Shown here piece by piece: positions 36,463 through 47,731 of a DNA stretch of 64,000 nucleotides. The notes under the pieces are model-generated. The model did not search any database and was not told the DNA's origin. It saw only the letters and a program-made list of their open reading frames with translations. Numbering within the stretch: position 1 is the first letter of the stretch; each line of letters begins with the position of its first letter. The position numbers and the translations under genes are program-made. The stretch is from Fulvivirga lutea (lineage in GTDB: Bacteria > Bacteroidota > Bacteroidia > Cytophagales > Cyclobacteriaceae), in assembly GCF_017068455.1 (NCBI RefSeq), contig NZ_CP070608.1, positions 1 to 64,000 on the forward strand, written 5' to 3'.

Positions 36463-37383
36463 ATGAGTGACTTTACACTGTTAAAAAATTTATGCCAAAT
36501 TCATGCTCCTTCTGGAAATGAGGCTCCAATCAAAGAATTTTTATTATCCTACATAGAAAATAATAAGTCAAATTGGAAAGTTGAGCCTCAGGTAATTCAT
36601 GGTGAAGAATTTCAAGATTGTATCATTCTAAAATTTGGTAAACCCAGAACAGCCATTTTCGCTCATATAGATTCAATTGGATATACAGTAAGGTATGAAG
36701 ATCAGCTCGTGCCGATAGGTGGGCCACATGCAGAATCCGGCACCAAATTGGTTGGTGAAGATAGTCTTGGTCCAATAGAATGTGAGCTATTGATTACAGA
36801 AGACCAACAAGTAAAATATAAGTTTGGCAGAGCCATCGATACAGGAACTGATCTTACATATAAATGTGATTTTAGGGAAACTAAGCAATATATAACCACC
36901 TGTTATCTTGATAACCGTTTGGGTGTATTTTCAGCATTAAAAGTAGCTGAAACGTTAGAAAATGGGGTTATTGTCTTTAGTTGCTGGGAGGAGCATGGCG
37001 GTGGATCTGTCCCCTATTTGATCAAATATATTTATGAAAATTGGAAAGTAAGAAATGCCTTGATCTCTGACATTACATGGGTTACTGACGGTGTTCATCC
37101 TGGTAATGGAGTTGTTGTTAGTATGCGTGACAGGAACATCCCCAGAAGAGCTTTCATCAATAAAATTGTTGGTTTAGCACAATCCAGTAAAATCCCCTTC
37201 CAACTAGAAGTGGAAGCCAATGGCAGTAGCGATGGCAGAGAAATTCAAACTTCTCCATATCCTGTAGACTGGTGCTTTATAGGAGCCCCGGAGGATAATG
37301 TTCATTCACCTGACGAAACCGTTAATAAAAAGGATATAGCCTCCATGATAGAACTATATTCCTACTTAATGAAAAAACTATAG
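36463..37383 (+). CDS. M42/M20-type metallopeptidase
   Basis: This aminopeptidase-like protein has 306 residues. Metal-binding positions of the M42/M28-like fold are visible: the His in FAHIDSIGYTV, the Asp in YLDNRLGVFSALKV, and the acid pair in CWEEHGGGSVPYL. A His in the C-terminal VHSPDETVNKKDI block matches the last ligand. Family members remove N-terminal residues from peptides; this one's substrate is unknown. It stands just before the hpt-adk-obg run. Confidence 0.85.
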   Translation: MSDFTLLKNLCQIHAPSGNEAPIKEFLLSYIENNKSNWKVEPQVIHGEEFQDCIILKFGKPRTAIFAHIDSIGYTVRYEDQLVPIGGPHAESGTKLVGEDSLGPIECELLITEDQQVKYKFGRAIDTGTDLTYKCDFRETKQYITTCYLDNRLGVFSALKVAETLENGVIVFSCWEEHGGGSVPYLIKYIYENWKVRNALISDITWVTDGVHPGNGVVVSMRDRNIPRRAFINKIVGLAQSSKIPFQLEVEANGSSDGREIQTSPYPVDWCFIGAPEDNVHSPDETVNKKDIASMIELYSYLMKKL

Positions 37384-37385
37384 CG

Positions 37386-37414
37386 TTGCGCTTTGGTTAA
37401 TCTTTATATATTTG
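37386..37414 (+). promoter_or_regulatory. Bacteroidota-type promoter for hpt-adk-obg
   Basis: TTG (37386-37388) is followed after 18 bp by TATATTTG (37407-37414). This fits TTG-N(17-23)-TAnnTTTG perfectly and is 37 bp upstream of the hpt start. Confidence 0.7.
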
Positions 37415-37451
37415 CAGGCTCATTTTAAAATACCCGTCTATACGGCTTATT

Positions 37452-37979
37452 ATGGTAATTAAAGACAAGAAATTCGTCAAGTACATTACTCAGGAAGATA
37501 TCAATAAGAAGGTCAAGAGTCTGGCTAGAAAAATTAATTCTGACTACAAAGAAAAAAGACCTTTGTTCATTGCCATATTGAATGGTTCTTTCATGTTCGC
37601 TGCTGATCTACTTAAAGAAGTTAAAATTGAATGCGAAATTTCCTTTGTAAAAGTAGCAAGCTATGAAGATATGGAGTCTTCTGGGAATGTGAAGCAGTTA
37701 ATCGGGCTTAATGAAAACATCTTTAAAAAGGACGTTGTCATATTAGAAGACATTATTGATACAGGAAGAACTATTTCTAAAATTCAGGAAGAATTTCACT
37801 CCTTAGGAGCAACATCGGTAGAGGTAATTACGCTTTTACAAAAACCTAAATCTAAAGATGCAGGTATAGAACTTAAATATGTTGGCTTTGATATTCCCGA
37901 TAAATTTGTTGTAGGTTATGGGCTTGACTACGATGGTATAGGAAGAAATACAAAGGATATATTTCAACTTAAAGACTAG
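37452..37979 (+). CDS. hpt: Hypoxanthine phosphoribosyltransferase
   Basis: Hpt salvages hypoxanthine and guanine to IMP and GMP using PRPP. It has 175 residues. The PRPP loop is VVILEDIIDTGRTISKI, preceded by AILNGSFMFAADLLKEV. It leads an operon with adk (43 nt later) and obg, under the promoter at 37386-37414. Confidence 0.96.
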   Translation: MVIKDKKFVKYITQEDINKKVKSLARKINSDYKEKRPLFIAILNGSFMFAADLLKEVKIECEISFVKVASYEDMESSGNVKQLIGLNENIFKKDVVILEDIIDTGRTISKIQEEFHSLGATSVEVITLLQKPKSKDAGIELKYVGFDIPDKFVVGYGLDYDGIGRNTKDIFQLKD

Positions 37980-38022
37980 CCCGAAATTTTACCTTATATT
38001 TAAAGCTTCAAAAAATTAGAAC

Positions 38023-38598
38023 ATGTTAAATATTGTACTGTTTGGCCCTCCCGGAGCAGGTAAGGGAACTCAAAGCGAAAAGCTTATAAAAAAATATAAT
38101 CTTAACCATATATCAACAGGCGATCTTTTCAGAAAGCATTTAAGCGAAGGTACCGAGCTCGGTAAAAAAGCCCAGAAATTCATGGATGATGGCTTTTTAG
38201 TTCCTGATGAAGTGGTTATTGGCATGGTAGACGAAAAAATAAACTCTGAAGAAAATTCAAGTGGGTTTATTTTCGATGGATTTCCAAGAACAGTGAAACA
38301 GGCAGAAGCTTTAGATAAACTGTTAAATTCTAAGGGAACTCCAATCTCCGGAATGATCGCCTTAGAAGTACCTTTTGAAGAATTAAAAAAGAGACTACTC
38401 GAAAGAGGAAAAATATCCGGTAGGGCTGATGACCAAAGTGAAGAGAAAATTAACAACAGGATAAAAGTATATTTAGATGAAACACTTCCTGTTGCTGAAT
38501 ACTATAAAAAGCAGAACAAATTTAGTGGTGTAAATGGCGTTGGATCTATCGATGAGATTTTTGATAAAATTTGCACTGAAATAGATTCATTCAAATAA
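38023..38598 (+). CDS. adk: Adenylate kinase
   Basis: Adk interconverts ATP, AMP and ADP. It has 191 residues with a P-loop GPPGAGKGT at residues 7-15 and the AMP-binding block FIFDGFPRTVKQAEAL. The LID is the short form (GRADDQSEEKINNRIKVY), without a zinc-binding Cys set. It lies 6 nt upstream of obg. Confidence 0.97.
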   Translation: MLNIVLFGPPGAGKGTQSEKLIKKYNLNHISTGDLFRKHLSEGTELGKKAQKFMDDGFLVPDEVVIGMVDEKINSEENSSGFIFDGFPRTVKQAEALDKLLNSKGTPISGMIALEVPFEELKKRLLERGKISGRADDQSEEKINNRIKVYLDETLPVAEYYKKQNKFSGVNGVGSIDEIFDKICTEIDSFK

Positions 38599-38604
38599 CA
38601 CAGA

Positions 38605-39597
38605 GTGTCCTCCTCCAACTTCATTGACTATGTAAAATTCTGTTCCCGCTCAGGTTCTGGCGGAAATGGGGCGGTACATTTTAGAAGAGAGAAGCACGTA
38701 CCAAAAGGCGGGCCAGACGGTGGAAATGGTGGTAGAGGTGGTCACATCATACTCAAAGGAAATGCCCAACTCTGGACGTTACTTCACCTTAAATACAAAA
38801 AACATGTGATTGCCTCCAATGGCGAAGTTGGAGGTAAAAGTCGAAGTACTGGGGCAGATGGCGAAGATATAATAATCGAAGTACCATTGGGTACAGTAGC
38901 AAGAAATGCAGAAACTAACGAGAAGCTTTTTGAGATTACTGAAGATGGTGAAGAAAGAGTTCTTACGCCCGGAGGTAGAGGCGGTTTGGGTAACGAAAAT
39001 TTTAAAACTGCAACCAACCAAACACCAAGATTTGCGCAACCTGGCGAACCTGGCCTGGAAGAATGGATAATCCTTGAATTAAAAGTTTTAGCGGATGTTG
39101 GCTTGGTGGGCTTCCCGAATGCTGGTAAATCAACATTGCTTTCTGTGCTTTCTGCAGCTAAACCAGAAATTGCCGATTACCCATTTACAACACTTGTGCC
39201 TAACCTAGGAGTTGTGTCATATCGGGATTACAAGTCATTTGTAATGGCAGATATTCCAGGAATTATCGAAGGAGCCTCAGAAGGTAAAGGTCTGGGAATT
39301 AGATTTTTAAGACATATTGAAAGAAACTCCATCCTTTTATTTCTGATACCTGCTGATGCTGATGATATTAAAAAAGAGTACGATATATTACTGGAGGAAT
39401 TGAAGAAATACAATCCAGAGCTACTGGATAAAGAACGATTATTGGCTATTTCAAAATCTGACCTATTGGACGAAGAACTAAAAAAAGAAATGGCTCAGGT
39501 ATTACCAGAAGGAATTCCTTATCACTTTATTTCCTCCATTACCCAGCAAGGGCTTACAGAACTGAAAGATACCATCTGGAAATCTTTAAACAGCTAA
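38605..39597 (+). CDS. obgE: Obg-family GTPase
   Basis: This conserved GTPase acts in 50S ribosome assembly and stress control. It has 330 residues. The glycine-rich Obg fold (about 1-158, with [19 protein letters not shown]) is followed by the G domain: GFPNAGKST (G1), [16 protein letters not shown] (G3) and SKSDLLD (G4). The C-terminal OCT domain is absent. The start codon is GTG (38605), 6 nt after the adk stop. Confidence 0.97.
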   Translation: MSSSNFIDYVKFCSRSGSGGNGAVHFRREKHVPKGGPDGGNGGRGGHIILKGNAQLWTLLHLKYKKHVIASNGEVGGKSRSTGADGEDIIIEVPLGTVARNAETNEKLFEITEDGEERVLTPGGRGGLGNENFKTATNQTPRFAQPGEPGLEEWIILELKVLADVGLVGFPNAGKSTLLSVLSAAKPEIADYPFTTLVPNLGVVSYRDYKSFVMADIPGIIEGASEGKGLGIRFLRHIERNSILLFLIPADADDIKKEYDILLEELKKYNPELLDKERLLAISKSDLLDEELKKEMAQVLPEGIPYHFISSITQQGLTELKDTIWKSLNS

Positions 39598-39602
39598 TTT
39601 TG

Positions 39603-39642
39603 TGTCAATTTGACATATCCATGTCATTGGCAGAGTAATTGA
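39603..39642 (+). promoter_or_regulatory. grpE-dnaJ heat-shock-type control region
   Basis: The 88-nt gap between obg and grpE holds a palindrome TGTCA-ATT-TGACA (39603-39615), a third half-site TGTCA (39622-39626), and a sigma-54-like pair TGGCAG (39628-39633), 5 bp, TTGA (39639-39642). The GG and TTG elements are spaced as in -24/-12 promoters. A start of transcription near 39653 would leave about 33 nt of leader before the grpE ATG. The same layout precedes dnaK. Confidence 0.6.
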
Positions 39643-39685
39643 CACCTATTCTCGCATAAATTATTGGTTTATTGTAGAAAGGCAT

Positions 39686-40267
39686 ATGAAATCTGAAAAT
39701 ACAGAAGAAAAAGACACTTTAAACGAAGAAAAAGTGGATAAACAAGAAGAAACAGTCAACGAAGTGACGGAACAGGAGGAAGTGGAAGTAGAAGAAACTG
39801 AAGAAGAAACTGACGAGTTGACTAAAATAAAAGACGAGTTGGCAGAAAGTAAAGACAAGTATTTAAGGCTATATTCTGAGTTCGAAAATTTTAGAAGAAG
39901 AACGGCTAAAGAGAAATTAGACCTTGTGCGAACAGCGAATGAAGATTTAATGGCTGCTTTAATTCCTGTGCTTGATGACTTCGAAAGAGCTGAAAAATCC
40001 TTTGAAAAGGAAGATGTTGAAATGAAAGCTGTGAAAGAGGGAATTGACCTTGTGCACACCAAATTAAAGAAAGTATTAGAGCAAAAAGGATTAACCCCAA
40101 TGAAAGGTGATATAGGCATGGACTTCGACCCTGATTTTCATGAAGCTATAACACAAATTCCTGCTCCTGAAAAGAAATTAAAAGGCAAGGTGGTAGATAT
40201 CATTGAAAAAGGATATATGCTTAAAGAGAAAGTAGTACGATATGCCAAAGTGGTAACAGGTAACTAA
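39686..40267 (+). CDS. grpE: Nucleotide exchange factor GrpE
   Basis: GrpE releases ADP from DnaK. It has 193 residues. The first 45 are extremely acidic (Glu/Asp/Thr repeats), followed by the long dimerisation helix (about 45-100, with YLRLYSEFENFRRRTAKEK) and the C-terminal beta domain (GMDFDPDFHEAITQIP, EKGYMLKEKVVRYAKVVTGN). It is followed by dnaJ after 21 nt. The upstream region carries a shared chaperone-operon motif. Confidence 0.96.
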   Translation: MKSENTEEKDTLNEEKVDKQEETVNEVTEQEEVEVEETEEETDELTKIKDELAESKDKYLRLYSEFENFRRRTAKEKLDLVRTANEDLMAALIPVLDDFERAEKSFEKEDVEMKAVKEGIDLVHTKLKKVLEQKGLTPMKGDIGMDFDPDFHEAITQIPAPEKKLKGKVVDIIEKGYMLKEKVVRYAKVVTGN

Positions 40268-40288
40268 TCCTGCTAAAATTTTAAGATC

Positions 40289-41407
40289 ATGGCAAAGAGA
40301 GATTATTATGAAGTATTAGGGGTTGATAAATCTGCCAGCGCAGATGAGATAAAAAAGGCTTACCGAAAGGTGGCTATCAAATATCACCCTGATAAAAACC
40401 CTGATAACCCTGAGGCTGAAGAGAAATTTAAGGAAGCTGCAGAAGCGTACGAAGTATTGCGCGACCCTCAGAAGAAGCAGAGATACGATCAATTCGGCCA
40501 TGCTGGTATGAATGGTGGTGGCTTCAGTGGTGGCGGAGGCATGAACATGGAAGATATCTTCTCTCAATTTGGAGATATTTTCGGTGGTGGCGGCAGTCCA
40601 TTCGACAGCTTCTTTGGAGGCGGTGGCGGCCGTGGACGAAGAGGCAGAAAAGGTTCTAACCTTCGTATAAAACTCAAACTTACCTTAGAAGAAATTGCTA
40701 ATGGCGTTGAGAAAAAGATAAAAGTAAACCGACTTGTAAGAGCTGATGGAGTAACTTTTAAAAACTGTAGTCAGTGCCAGGGTACTGGTCAGGTTAGAAA
40801 AGTGGTGAATACTATGCTTGGCCAAATGGTATCATCTTCAACTTGCCCAGCATGTGGTGGTGCAGGTAAAATGGTTGATTCCAGACCTTCAGGTGTAGAT
40901 AGCTCCGGACTTGAATCTAAAGAAGAAGTGATTTCTATAAAAATACCTGCAGGCGTTTCTGAAGGTATGCAGCTATCAATGTCTGGTAAGGGTAATGAAG
41001 CTCCTGGTGGTGGCGCTGCTGGAGACCTTCTTATTCTTATTGAAGAAAAGGAAAATGACACGCTTGTTAGGGATGGAAATAATGTAGTGTACGATTTGTA
41101 CATTAGTTTTATAGATGCAGCTCTAGGTACGTCTATTGAAGTACCTACTATTACTGGTAAAGCAAGAATAAAAATTGAGCCAGGCACACAAGCAGGTAAG
41201 GTTTTAAGGCTTAGAGGCAAAGGAATTAAGGATATCAATGGATATGGAAGTGGAGACCAATTAATTCATGTAAATGTTTGGACTCCTAAAACACTAACAG
41301 CCGAAGAAAGGCAGAAGCTTGAAAGCTTACGAGAATCGGCTAATTTCAAACCAAATCCTGAAAAAGGTGAGAAGGGATTCTTCGAGAAAATGAAAGAGTT
41401 CTTTTAA
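40289..41407 (+). CDS. dnaJ: Chaperone DnaJ with one zinc centre
   Basis: DnaJ delivers substrates to DnaK and stimulates its ATPase. It has 372 residues. The J domain (1-70) keeps HPD at residues 33-35, and a Gly/Phe-rich linker follows (about 74-115). The zinc region holds only two Cys pairs, NCSQCQGTG (160-163) and TCPACGGAG (186-189). The positions of motifs 1 and 4 read NRLVRADGV and [11 protein letters not shown], without Cys. Motifs 2 and 3 form zinc centre II in E. coli DnaJ, so centre I is lost cleanly. The C-terminal substrate domains follow. Confidence 0.95.
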   Translation: MAKRDYYEVLGVDKSASADEIKKAYRKVAIKYHPDKNPDNPEAEEKFKEAAEAYEVLRDPQKKQRYDQFGHAGMNGGGFSGGGGMNMEDIFSQFGDIFGGGGSPFDSFFGGGGGRGRRGRKGSNLRIKLKLTLEEIANGVEKKIKVNRLVRADGVTFKNCSQCQGTGQVRKVVNTMLGQMVSSSTCPACGGAGKMVDSRPSGVDSSGLESKEEVISIKIPAGVSEGMQLSMSGKGNEAPGGGAAGDLLILIEEKENDTLVRDGNNVVYDLYISFIDAALGTSIEVPTITGKARIKIEPGTQAGKVLRLRGKGIKDINGYGSGDQLIHVNVWTPKTLTAEERQKLESLRESANFKPNPEKGEKGFFEKMKEFF

Positions 41408-41430
41408 TTAAGAAAGATAAATTAGTACGA

Positions 41431-41462
41431 AAGGGGACAATGTAAGAAATTGTCCCTTTTTG
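41431..41462 (+). terminator. dnaJ terminator
   Basis: The stem AAGGGGACAA/TTGTCCCTTT (41431-41440 with 41450-41459) is followed by a T-run. A TTG at 41450 would extend the next gene's reading frame into this hairpin, which argues for the ATG at 41522. Confidence 0.85.
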
Positions 41463-41521
41463 CTTTAAAAATATGCAACCATTATGTAACTCAAAGTACT
41501 GAGTCCCCGTTACTTACTCCC

Positions 41522-42424
41522 ATGCGAGAAGGAATTCTGTTATTGGGGATCGGAATCATCAGTACTACCCTTTCAGTTGCTCAAGTTAAGAAGCAATTTT
41601 CTATAGATAATAATGATGCGGTTGAACGCGTTGACCTTGATTTTGGGGTGAACAGCGGGACTTGCTTTATCAAATCTTCTACAACAGGAGAATTACTCAC
41701 CGTTTACGGCAATCAAGACTTTGACAGTTACTCACATTCATTTAATAAAGAAATAACAGATAAAACCTGCATAATAAAATTGAATCTGGAAGATGACAAG
41801 TCTGCCGGATTGAGTCGTTCTATTTCTTACCGTATGTTTGGTAACGATGAAAAGTCATCTGATAATTTATGGAAGATGTACTTATCAACAGATAAGGTCT
41901 ATGACCTTAATTTGAGATATGGTATTGGTAATGCCAATATAGATTTAAGTGGATTGTCCATTGAAAAGGTGAAAATTAATACAGGTAGCGCAGATGTAAG
42001 CTTCAAAGCATCAGATTACAACAAAGTTGAAATGGATACTTTTTATGTCCAGGTTGATATGGGTTCTGTGAAGGTAGAAAACGTGAACTTGTCAAAATCA
42101 AAAAATATTATTGCCGATGTAGGCTTTGGAGATTTATTATTAGACTTTACCGATGATGCTGTTCTTGCCACCAACGTGCACGGCAGTGTTGGCGCTGGCA
42201 ACCTAATGATTGTACTTCCATCAAGCAATACCCCGGTGAAAGTAAAAATTAGCAATTCATGGTTATGCAAAGTGAGTTTACTCAAAACATTCAAAGACAT
42301 AGGCAATAACACATTCGTGAACGATGCGTATTCAGAAACTGCTCCCAACACACTGAATTTTAATTTAGATGTGAGTATGGGCAAAATTATTTTCAAAGAA
42401 CAGCCTATTTCATCATCGAAATAG
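41522..42424 (+). CDS. Secreted DUF4097/LiaF-like beta-repeat protein
   Basis: This 300-residue protein from the ATG at 41522 has a signal peptide (MREGILLLGIGIISTTLSVAQ, predicted cleavage after Ala). The mature part consists of regular beta-rich repeats (e.g. VKINTGSADVSFKASDYNKV, VDMGSVKVENVNLSK, VGFGDLLLDF) of the kind found in DUF4097 and LiaF C-terminal domains. Its function is unknown. It follows the dnaJ terminator and precedes an ABC transporter. Confidence 0.65.
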   Translation: MREGILLLGIGIISTTLSVAQVKKQFSIDNNDAVERVDLDFGVNSGTCFIKSSTTGELLTVYGNQDFDSYSHSFNKEITDKTCIIKLNLEDDKSAGLSRSISYRMFGNDEKSSDNLWKMYLSTDKVYDLNLRYGIGNANIDLSGLSIEKVKINTGSADVSFKASDYNKVEMDTFYVQVDMGSVKVENVNLSKSKNIIADVGFGDLLLDFTDDAVLATNVHGSVGAGNLMIVLPSSNTPVKVKISNSWLCKVSLLKTFKDIGNNTFVNDAYSETAPNTLNFNLDVSMGKIIFKEQPISSSK

Positions 42425-42508
42425 GATTTTTAATTCTTTCTGAAACCACTTATCCCTTTAGGCTAGAGATCGCTTTTCTTTTTGATAGTTTAGAAAATAA
42501 TTTCGTGT

Positions 42509-43483
42509 ATGTGTAATATTTTTATTCTTTCATGCACTAACACTCTGAACCAAAAGAACAAACCTTTGAATGCACTAGAAGTAAGGAATGTTAAAAAAAG
42601 CTATGCTCAACACACAGCTTTAGACGATGTAAGCATCACCATTCCCGAGAAATCGATTTACGGATTACTTGGCCCTAACGGAGCAGGTAAAACCACTTTA
42701 ATCAGAATTATAAACCAGATTATTAATGCTGATTCAGGATCCATTCTCATTAACGGAGAAGAACTTAACCTGAATCACATTTCCATTATCGGTTATCTGC
42801 CCGAAGAAAGGGGCCTTTATAAGAAGATGAAAGTGGGTGAACAATTAGTTTACCTGGGCCAACTGAGAAACCTAAGTAAAAAAGAGGCTATTATCAGAAG
42901 TAAACAATGGTGTGAGAAATTAGAAATTATTCAATGGTGGGATAAAAAAATTGAAGACCTCTCTAAAGGAATGGCTCAGAAAATTCAGTTCATTTCAACC
43001 GTACTTAACGAACCTAAACTGATAATTCTTGATGAGCCCTTTTCAGGTTTTGATCCAATCAATGCCAATCTCATTAAAGATGAAATTTTAGAATTAAGAG
43101 AAAAAGGGAGTACTGTGATATTCTCAACGCACAGAATGGAATCTGTGGAAGAACTATGTGATAACATTGCCCTAATTAATAAATCTAAAGTAATACTGGA
43201 GGGTAATAAAAGAGAGATCAAAAACTCTTTCAGAAATCACACTTATATAGTTACACATAAGAATAAACTTAACGGTGTGCTCAATGGTGACATAAAGTTG
43301 TTAAGTGAAAGCAACATCCATGACGATGTTTATGAGTCTACACTGCAAACAGCTGAAAAAACTTCTTCAAATGACTTGATAAGTCAACTTGTAAAATCAA
43401 CAGAAATAATGGGCTTTAACGAGAAAATTCCATCAATCAACGACATATTCATTTCACAGGTGAAAGGAGGGCAAAATGGATAA
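42509..43483 (+). CDS. ABC transporter ATP-binding protein (NatA-like)
   Basis: This ABC ATPase has 324 residues. Walker A is GLLGPNGAGKTTLIR, the signature is DLSKGMAQKIQF (LSxGM form), and Walker B is KLIILDEPFSGFDP. A C-terminal extension of about 90 residues follows, as in NatA/multidrug exporters. The start is ATG 42509, but the conserved N terminus (LNALEVRNVKKSY) begins at a TTG at 42566, and the first 19 residues look unlike the family. It overlaps the permease gene by 8 nt. Confidence 0.9.
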   Translation: MCNIFILSCTNTLNQKNKPLNALEVRNVKKSYAQHTALDDVSITIPEKSIYGLLGPNGAGKTTLIRIINQIINADSGSILINGEELNLNHISIIGYLPEERGLYKKMKVGEQLVYLGQLRNLSKKEAIIRSKQWCEKLEIIQWWDKKIEDLSKGMAQKIQFISTVLNEPKLIILDEPFSGFDPINANLIKDEILELREKGSTVIFSTHRMESVEELCDNIALINKSKVILEGNKREIKNSFRNHTYIVTHKNKLNGVLNGDIKLLSESNIHDDVYESTLQTAEKTSSNDLISQLVKSTEIMGFNEKIPSINDIFISQVKGGQNG

Positions 43484-44804
43484 GATATTTTTAATCATTG
43501 AAAGAGAATTTAAGAGTAGAGTACAGAAGAAATCGTTTCTTATTGCCACTTTGTTGGTTCCCTTACTCTTTCCCGCAGTTATAGGCGGTCTGGCCTACTT
43601 TGCCATTAAAGAAAAGCAAAATTCCGGCCCAAGAGAATTAATGGTTGTGAATGAAATGGATAGCCTTACGCTTAAAAGTAATGACGATTTCAAGATCAAC
43701 TTTCTAGATAATCCTTTAGAACAAGCCTTGGTAGCATTTAATGAAAGTGAAGATTTCGGTTTGCTATACATACCTGCACTTGACATTGAAAAACCGGAAG
43801 GCATTGTACTTTATACCAAAACTACCCCTGGCCCTTCTGTTGTGGGAGATATCGAAAATTTATTAGAGCGCCATGTTAAGGAATTAAAACTTGCCAAGTA
43901 TGAAATTGATAAGGAAACGCTCTCTAAATTAAATACTCAAATTGCATTAGACACGCGCCTTAGCAATGAAGAAAATGAGCAATCAAGCAGTTCGGGACTG
44001 GCTTCGAGCATTGGTTATATTACCGGATTTCTTATTTACATGTTCTTATTCGTTTATGGCGGACAAGTAATGCAGGGCGTAATTGAAGAGAAGAATAGTA
44101 AAATTGTAGAGGTAATTGTATCTACAGTAAAGCCATTTCACTTTATGCTTGGTAAAGTGGTGGGTGTAGCATCCGTTGGCTTACTTCAAATAATCATTTG
44201 GATAGCCATCATGGGTGGAATTTATCTAGGTGCAGGTTCGTATTTAGGATTAAATGACACACGTGAGGCCCAAATTGAACAAGTATCGAAAACGGTTGGT
44301 GAAGATTCTGAGGAACTAAAGAAGAGCTTCGCGGAAAACCCAAAAATTAAAAAGGCGTATGAGCAAATTAGCAATATTCCTATTGTTACTATTGTCATCA
44401 GCTTCGTGCTTTACTTCATTGGAGGTTATTTACTATATGGTGCTTTATTTGCAGCTGTAGGCTCTGCGGTAGACACACCGGCAGACGCACAGCAATTTAT
44501 GTTGCCGATAATGCTACCAATTTTAATCGGCTTCTTCGGCATGTCCATGTTTGTGTTTGACGACCCAAGTGGAAGTATGAGTTTTTGGTTATCAATGATA
44601 CCATTTACCTCCCCTATTGTAATGATGGGTAGAATTGGTTTTGGTGTACCGATATGGGAACTAGCCTTATCAATACTACTACTTGTTGGTGGCTTTGTAT
44701 TCACCATATGGCTGGCTGGCAGAATTTACAGAGTAGGTATTTTAATGCACGGTACAAAAGTTAACTACAAAGTATTAGCCAAGTGGTTTATGATGAAAAA
44801 CTAA
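43476..44804 (+). CDS. ABC transporter permease (NatB-like)
   Basis: This is the membrane partner of the preceding ATPase, 442 residues. One N-terminal helix (about 22-43, SFLIATLLVPLLFPAVIGGLAYF) precedes a large extracytoplasmic domain to about 180, then about five helices. The architecture is that of ABC-2/NatB exporters (GLASSIGYITGFLIYMFLF opens the membrane block). The exported compound is unknown. A terminator follows. Confidence 0.88.
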   Translation: MDKIFLIIEREFKSRVQKKSFLIATLLVPLLFPAVIGGLAYFAIKEKQNSGPRELMVVNEMDSLTLKSNDDFKINFLDNPLEQALVAFNESEDFGLLYIPALDIEKPEGIVLYTKTTPGPSVVGDIENLLERHVKELKLAKYEIDKETLSKLNTQIALDTRLSNEENEQSSSSGLASSIGYITGFLIYMFLFVYGGQVMQGVIEEKNSKIVEVIVSTVKPFHFMLGKVVGVASVGLLQIIIWIAIMGGIYLGAGSYLGLNDTREAQIEQVSKTVGEDSEELKKSFAENPKIKKAYEQISNIPIVTIVISFVLYFIGGYLLYGALFAAVGSAVDTPADAQQFMLPIMLPILIGFFGMSMFVFDDPSGSMSFWLSMIPFTSPIVMMGRIGFGVPIWELALSILLLVGGFVFTIWLAGRIYRVGILMHGTKVNYKVLAKWFMMKN

Positions 44805-44825
44805 TTTTTCACAAATATTTGAACA

Positions 44826-44855
44826 AACCGGATGGCACAGCTATCCGGTTTTTTT
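44826..44855 (+). terminator. ABC-transporter operon terminator
   Basis: The stem AACCGGAT/ATCCGGTT (44826-44833 with 44843-44850) is followed by seven Ts. The histidine kinase gene starts shortly after, at 44872. Confidence 0.85.
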
Positions 44856-44871
44856 GTTTAATTTGATATCC

Positions 44872-46083
44872 ATGGCAACAACCAATAAGCTTGTTGGAAT
44901 TGATATTTACTCAAATAAATCCAAAATAAAGTGGGTTGTTTTAACTGTATCTGTATTAATAAGCGTAAGCTCAATCTACTACACTAATATACTCGTAGAA
45001 CAGCTTCAGGATAGAGAAAAAAGGCAAATAGAATTATTTGCGAGAGCTTTAGAATACACAGTCAATGAATCTCAAAACAATAACCTTTATTTCATTACAG
45101 AGGAGATTGTATTTCAAAATAACTCCATACCCACAATTCTGGTCAATGAGAATGACAGTATTACAGATTATCGAAATATCGATATTGGAAAATTTACTGG
45201 TTCTCAACTCTATAAAAGGCTAAGAGAAGAGTTAGAGGACATGAAGGACACCTATGAACCGATAGAAATTAAATTCAGAGATAAAGAAAGTAATGAGATA
45301 TATGATGTTCAATATGTGTATTACCAAAACTCATTTCTTCTTACGCAACTCACTTACTACCCTTATATTCAACTATCAGTCATAGCCATTTTTGCTTTTA
45401 TCTCCTATATGGCTTTTAACTATAGCAAAGCAGTTGAGCAGAATCAAGTGTGGGTAGGTTTGGCTAAAGAAACAGCACATCAGTTAGGTACACCAATTTC
45501 TTCATTAATGGCCTGGATGGAATATTTTAAAGATGACGAGCATATGAAGAAAAACGGTCTGATTGAAGAGCTGGAAAAAGATGTGCGAAAGCTGCAAGTA
45601 ATAACCGAGCGCTTTTCAAATATTGGCAGTGCGCCAGTACTACAGAATGAAAAGATAGAGCCGTTGATTCAAAATATCATCGCTTACCTAAAGCCCCGAA
45701 TTTCTCCAAAAATAAATATTACAGTGTTGGCTCTTAACCAAGGGATAGAAGCCAAAGTAAACCCTCCACTATTTGAATGGGTAATAGAAAACCTTTGTAA
45801 AAATGCTGTGGATTCAATGAGCGGTTCGGGGTCTATATTTATAAACATCCTAAGGGGAAGCGAAAACCGTATTTTTATTGATATAGGAGATACCGGAAAG
45901 GGGATTCCTAAAAACAAGATCAAACAAGTGTTTAATCCGGGGTTTACAACAAAAAAGAGAGGCTGGGGATTGGGTTTAACACTTGCCAAACGTATTATAG
46001 AGTCCTATCATAAAGGCAAAATCTTTATCAAGTCATCGGAAGAAGGACAAGGAACTACCTTCAGAATTGTTCTCATGAAATAG
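44872..46083 (+). CDS. Membrane sensor histidine kinase
   Basis: The protein has 403 residues from the ATG at 44872 (MATTNKLVGID). Two transmembrane helices (about 20-42 and 162-182) enclose a periplasmic sensor domain of about 120 residues. The cytoplasmic part has the H-box AKETAHQLGTPISSLMAWM, N-box ENLCKNAVDSM, G1 DIGDTGKGIPKN and G2 WGLGLTLAKRI. No response regulator is adjacent, so it is an orphan kinase here. The signal is unknown. Confidence 0.9.
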   Translation: MATTNKLVGIDIYSNKSKIKWVVLTVSVLISVSSIYYTNILVEQLQDREKRQIELFARALEYTVNESQNNNLYFITEEIVFQNNSIPTILVNENDSITDYRNIDIGKFTGSQLYKRLREELEDMKDTYEPIEIKFRDKESNEIYDVQYVYYQNSFLLTQLTYYPYIQLSVIAIFAFISYMAFNYSKAVEQNQVWVGLAKETAHQLGTPISSLMAWMEYFKDDEHMKKNGLIEELEKDVRKLQVITERFSNIGSAPVLQNEKIEPLIQNIIAYLKPRISPKINITVLALNQGIEAKVNPPLFEWVIENLCKNAVDSMSGSGSIFINILRGSENRIFIDIGDTGKGIPKNKIKQVFNPGFTTKKRGWGLGLTLAKRIIESYHKGKIFIKSSEEGQGTTFRIVLMK

Positions 46084-46118
46084 AAAGCATTTACTGCATA
46101 AAAGTGCATAAACTGTTT

Positions 46119-46148
46119 TTGCTTTATAGAATATAAAACGTAGTTTTG
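46119..46148 (+). promoter_or_regulatory. Bacteroidota-type promoter for atpDC
   Basis: TTG (46119-46121) is followed after 19 bp by TAGTTTTG (46141-46148), a perfect TTG-N(17-23)-TAnnTTTG match. The atpD ATG is at 46199, 50 bp beyond. Confidence 0.75.
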
Positions 46149-46195
46149 CGGACTGAAAACAGCAGTGGCTTTTAATCATTTCTAATAAAAAATAA

Positions 46196-47707
<1,512 letters not shown>

Positions 47708-47731
47708 TTAATCACCACAGAACATTAAAAT

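Noticed and set aside
39627-39654. Primary-sigma promoter for grpE (TTG-N17-TATTCTCG)
   Set aside because: Two mismatches in the -7 box, and the dnaK region shows no comparable element at the same place. I kept it as an alternative to the sigma-54-like reading, not as the preferred call.
41450-41521. N-terminal extension of the DUF4097-like protein
   Set aside because: It would start at a TTG inside the dnaJ terminator stem, and the signal peptide starts at the ATG at 41522.
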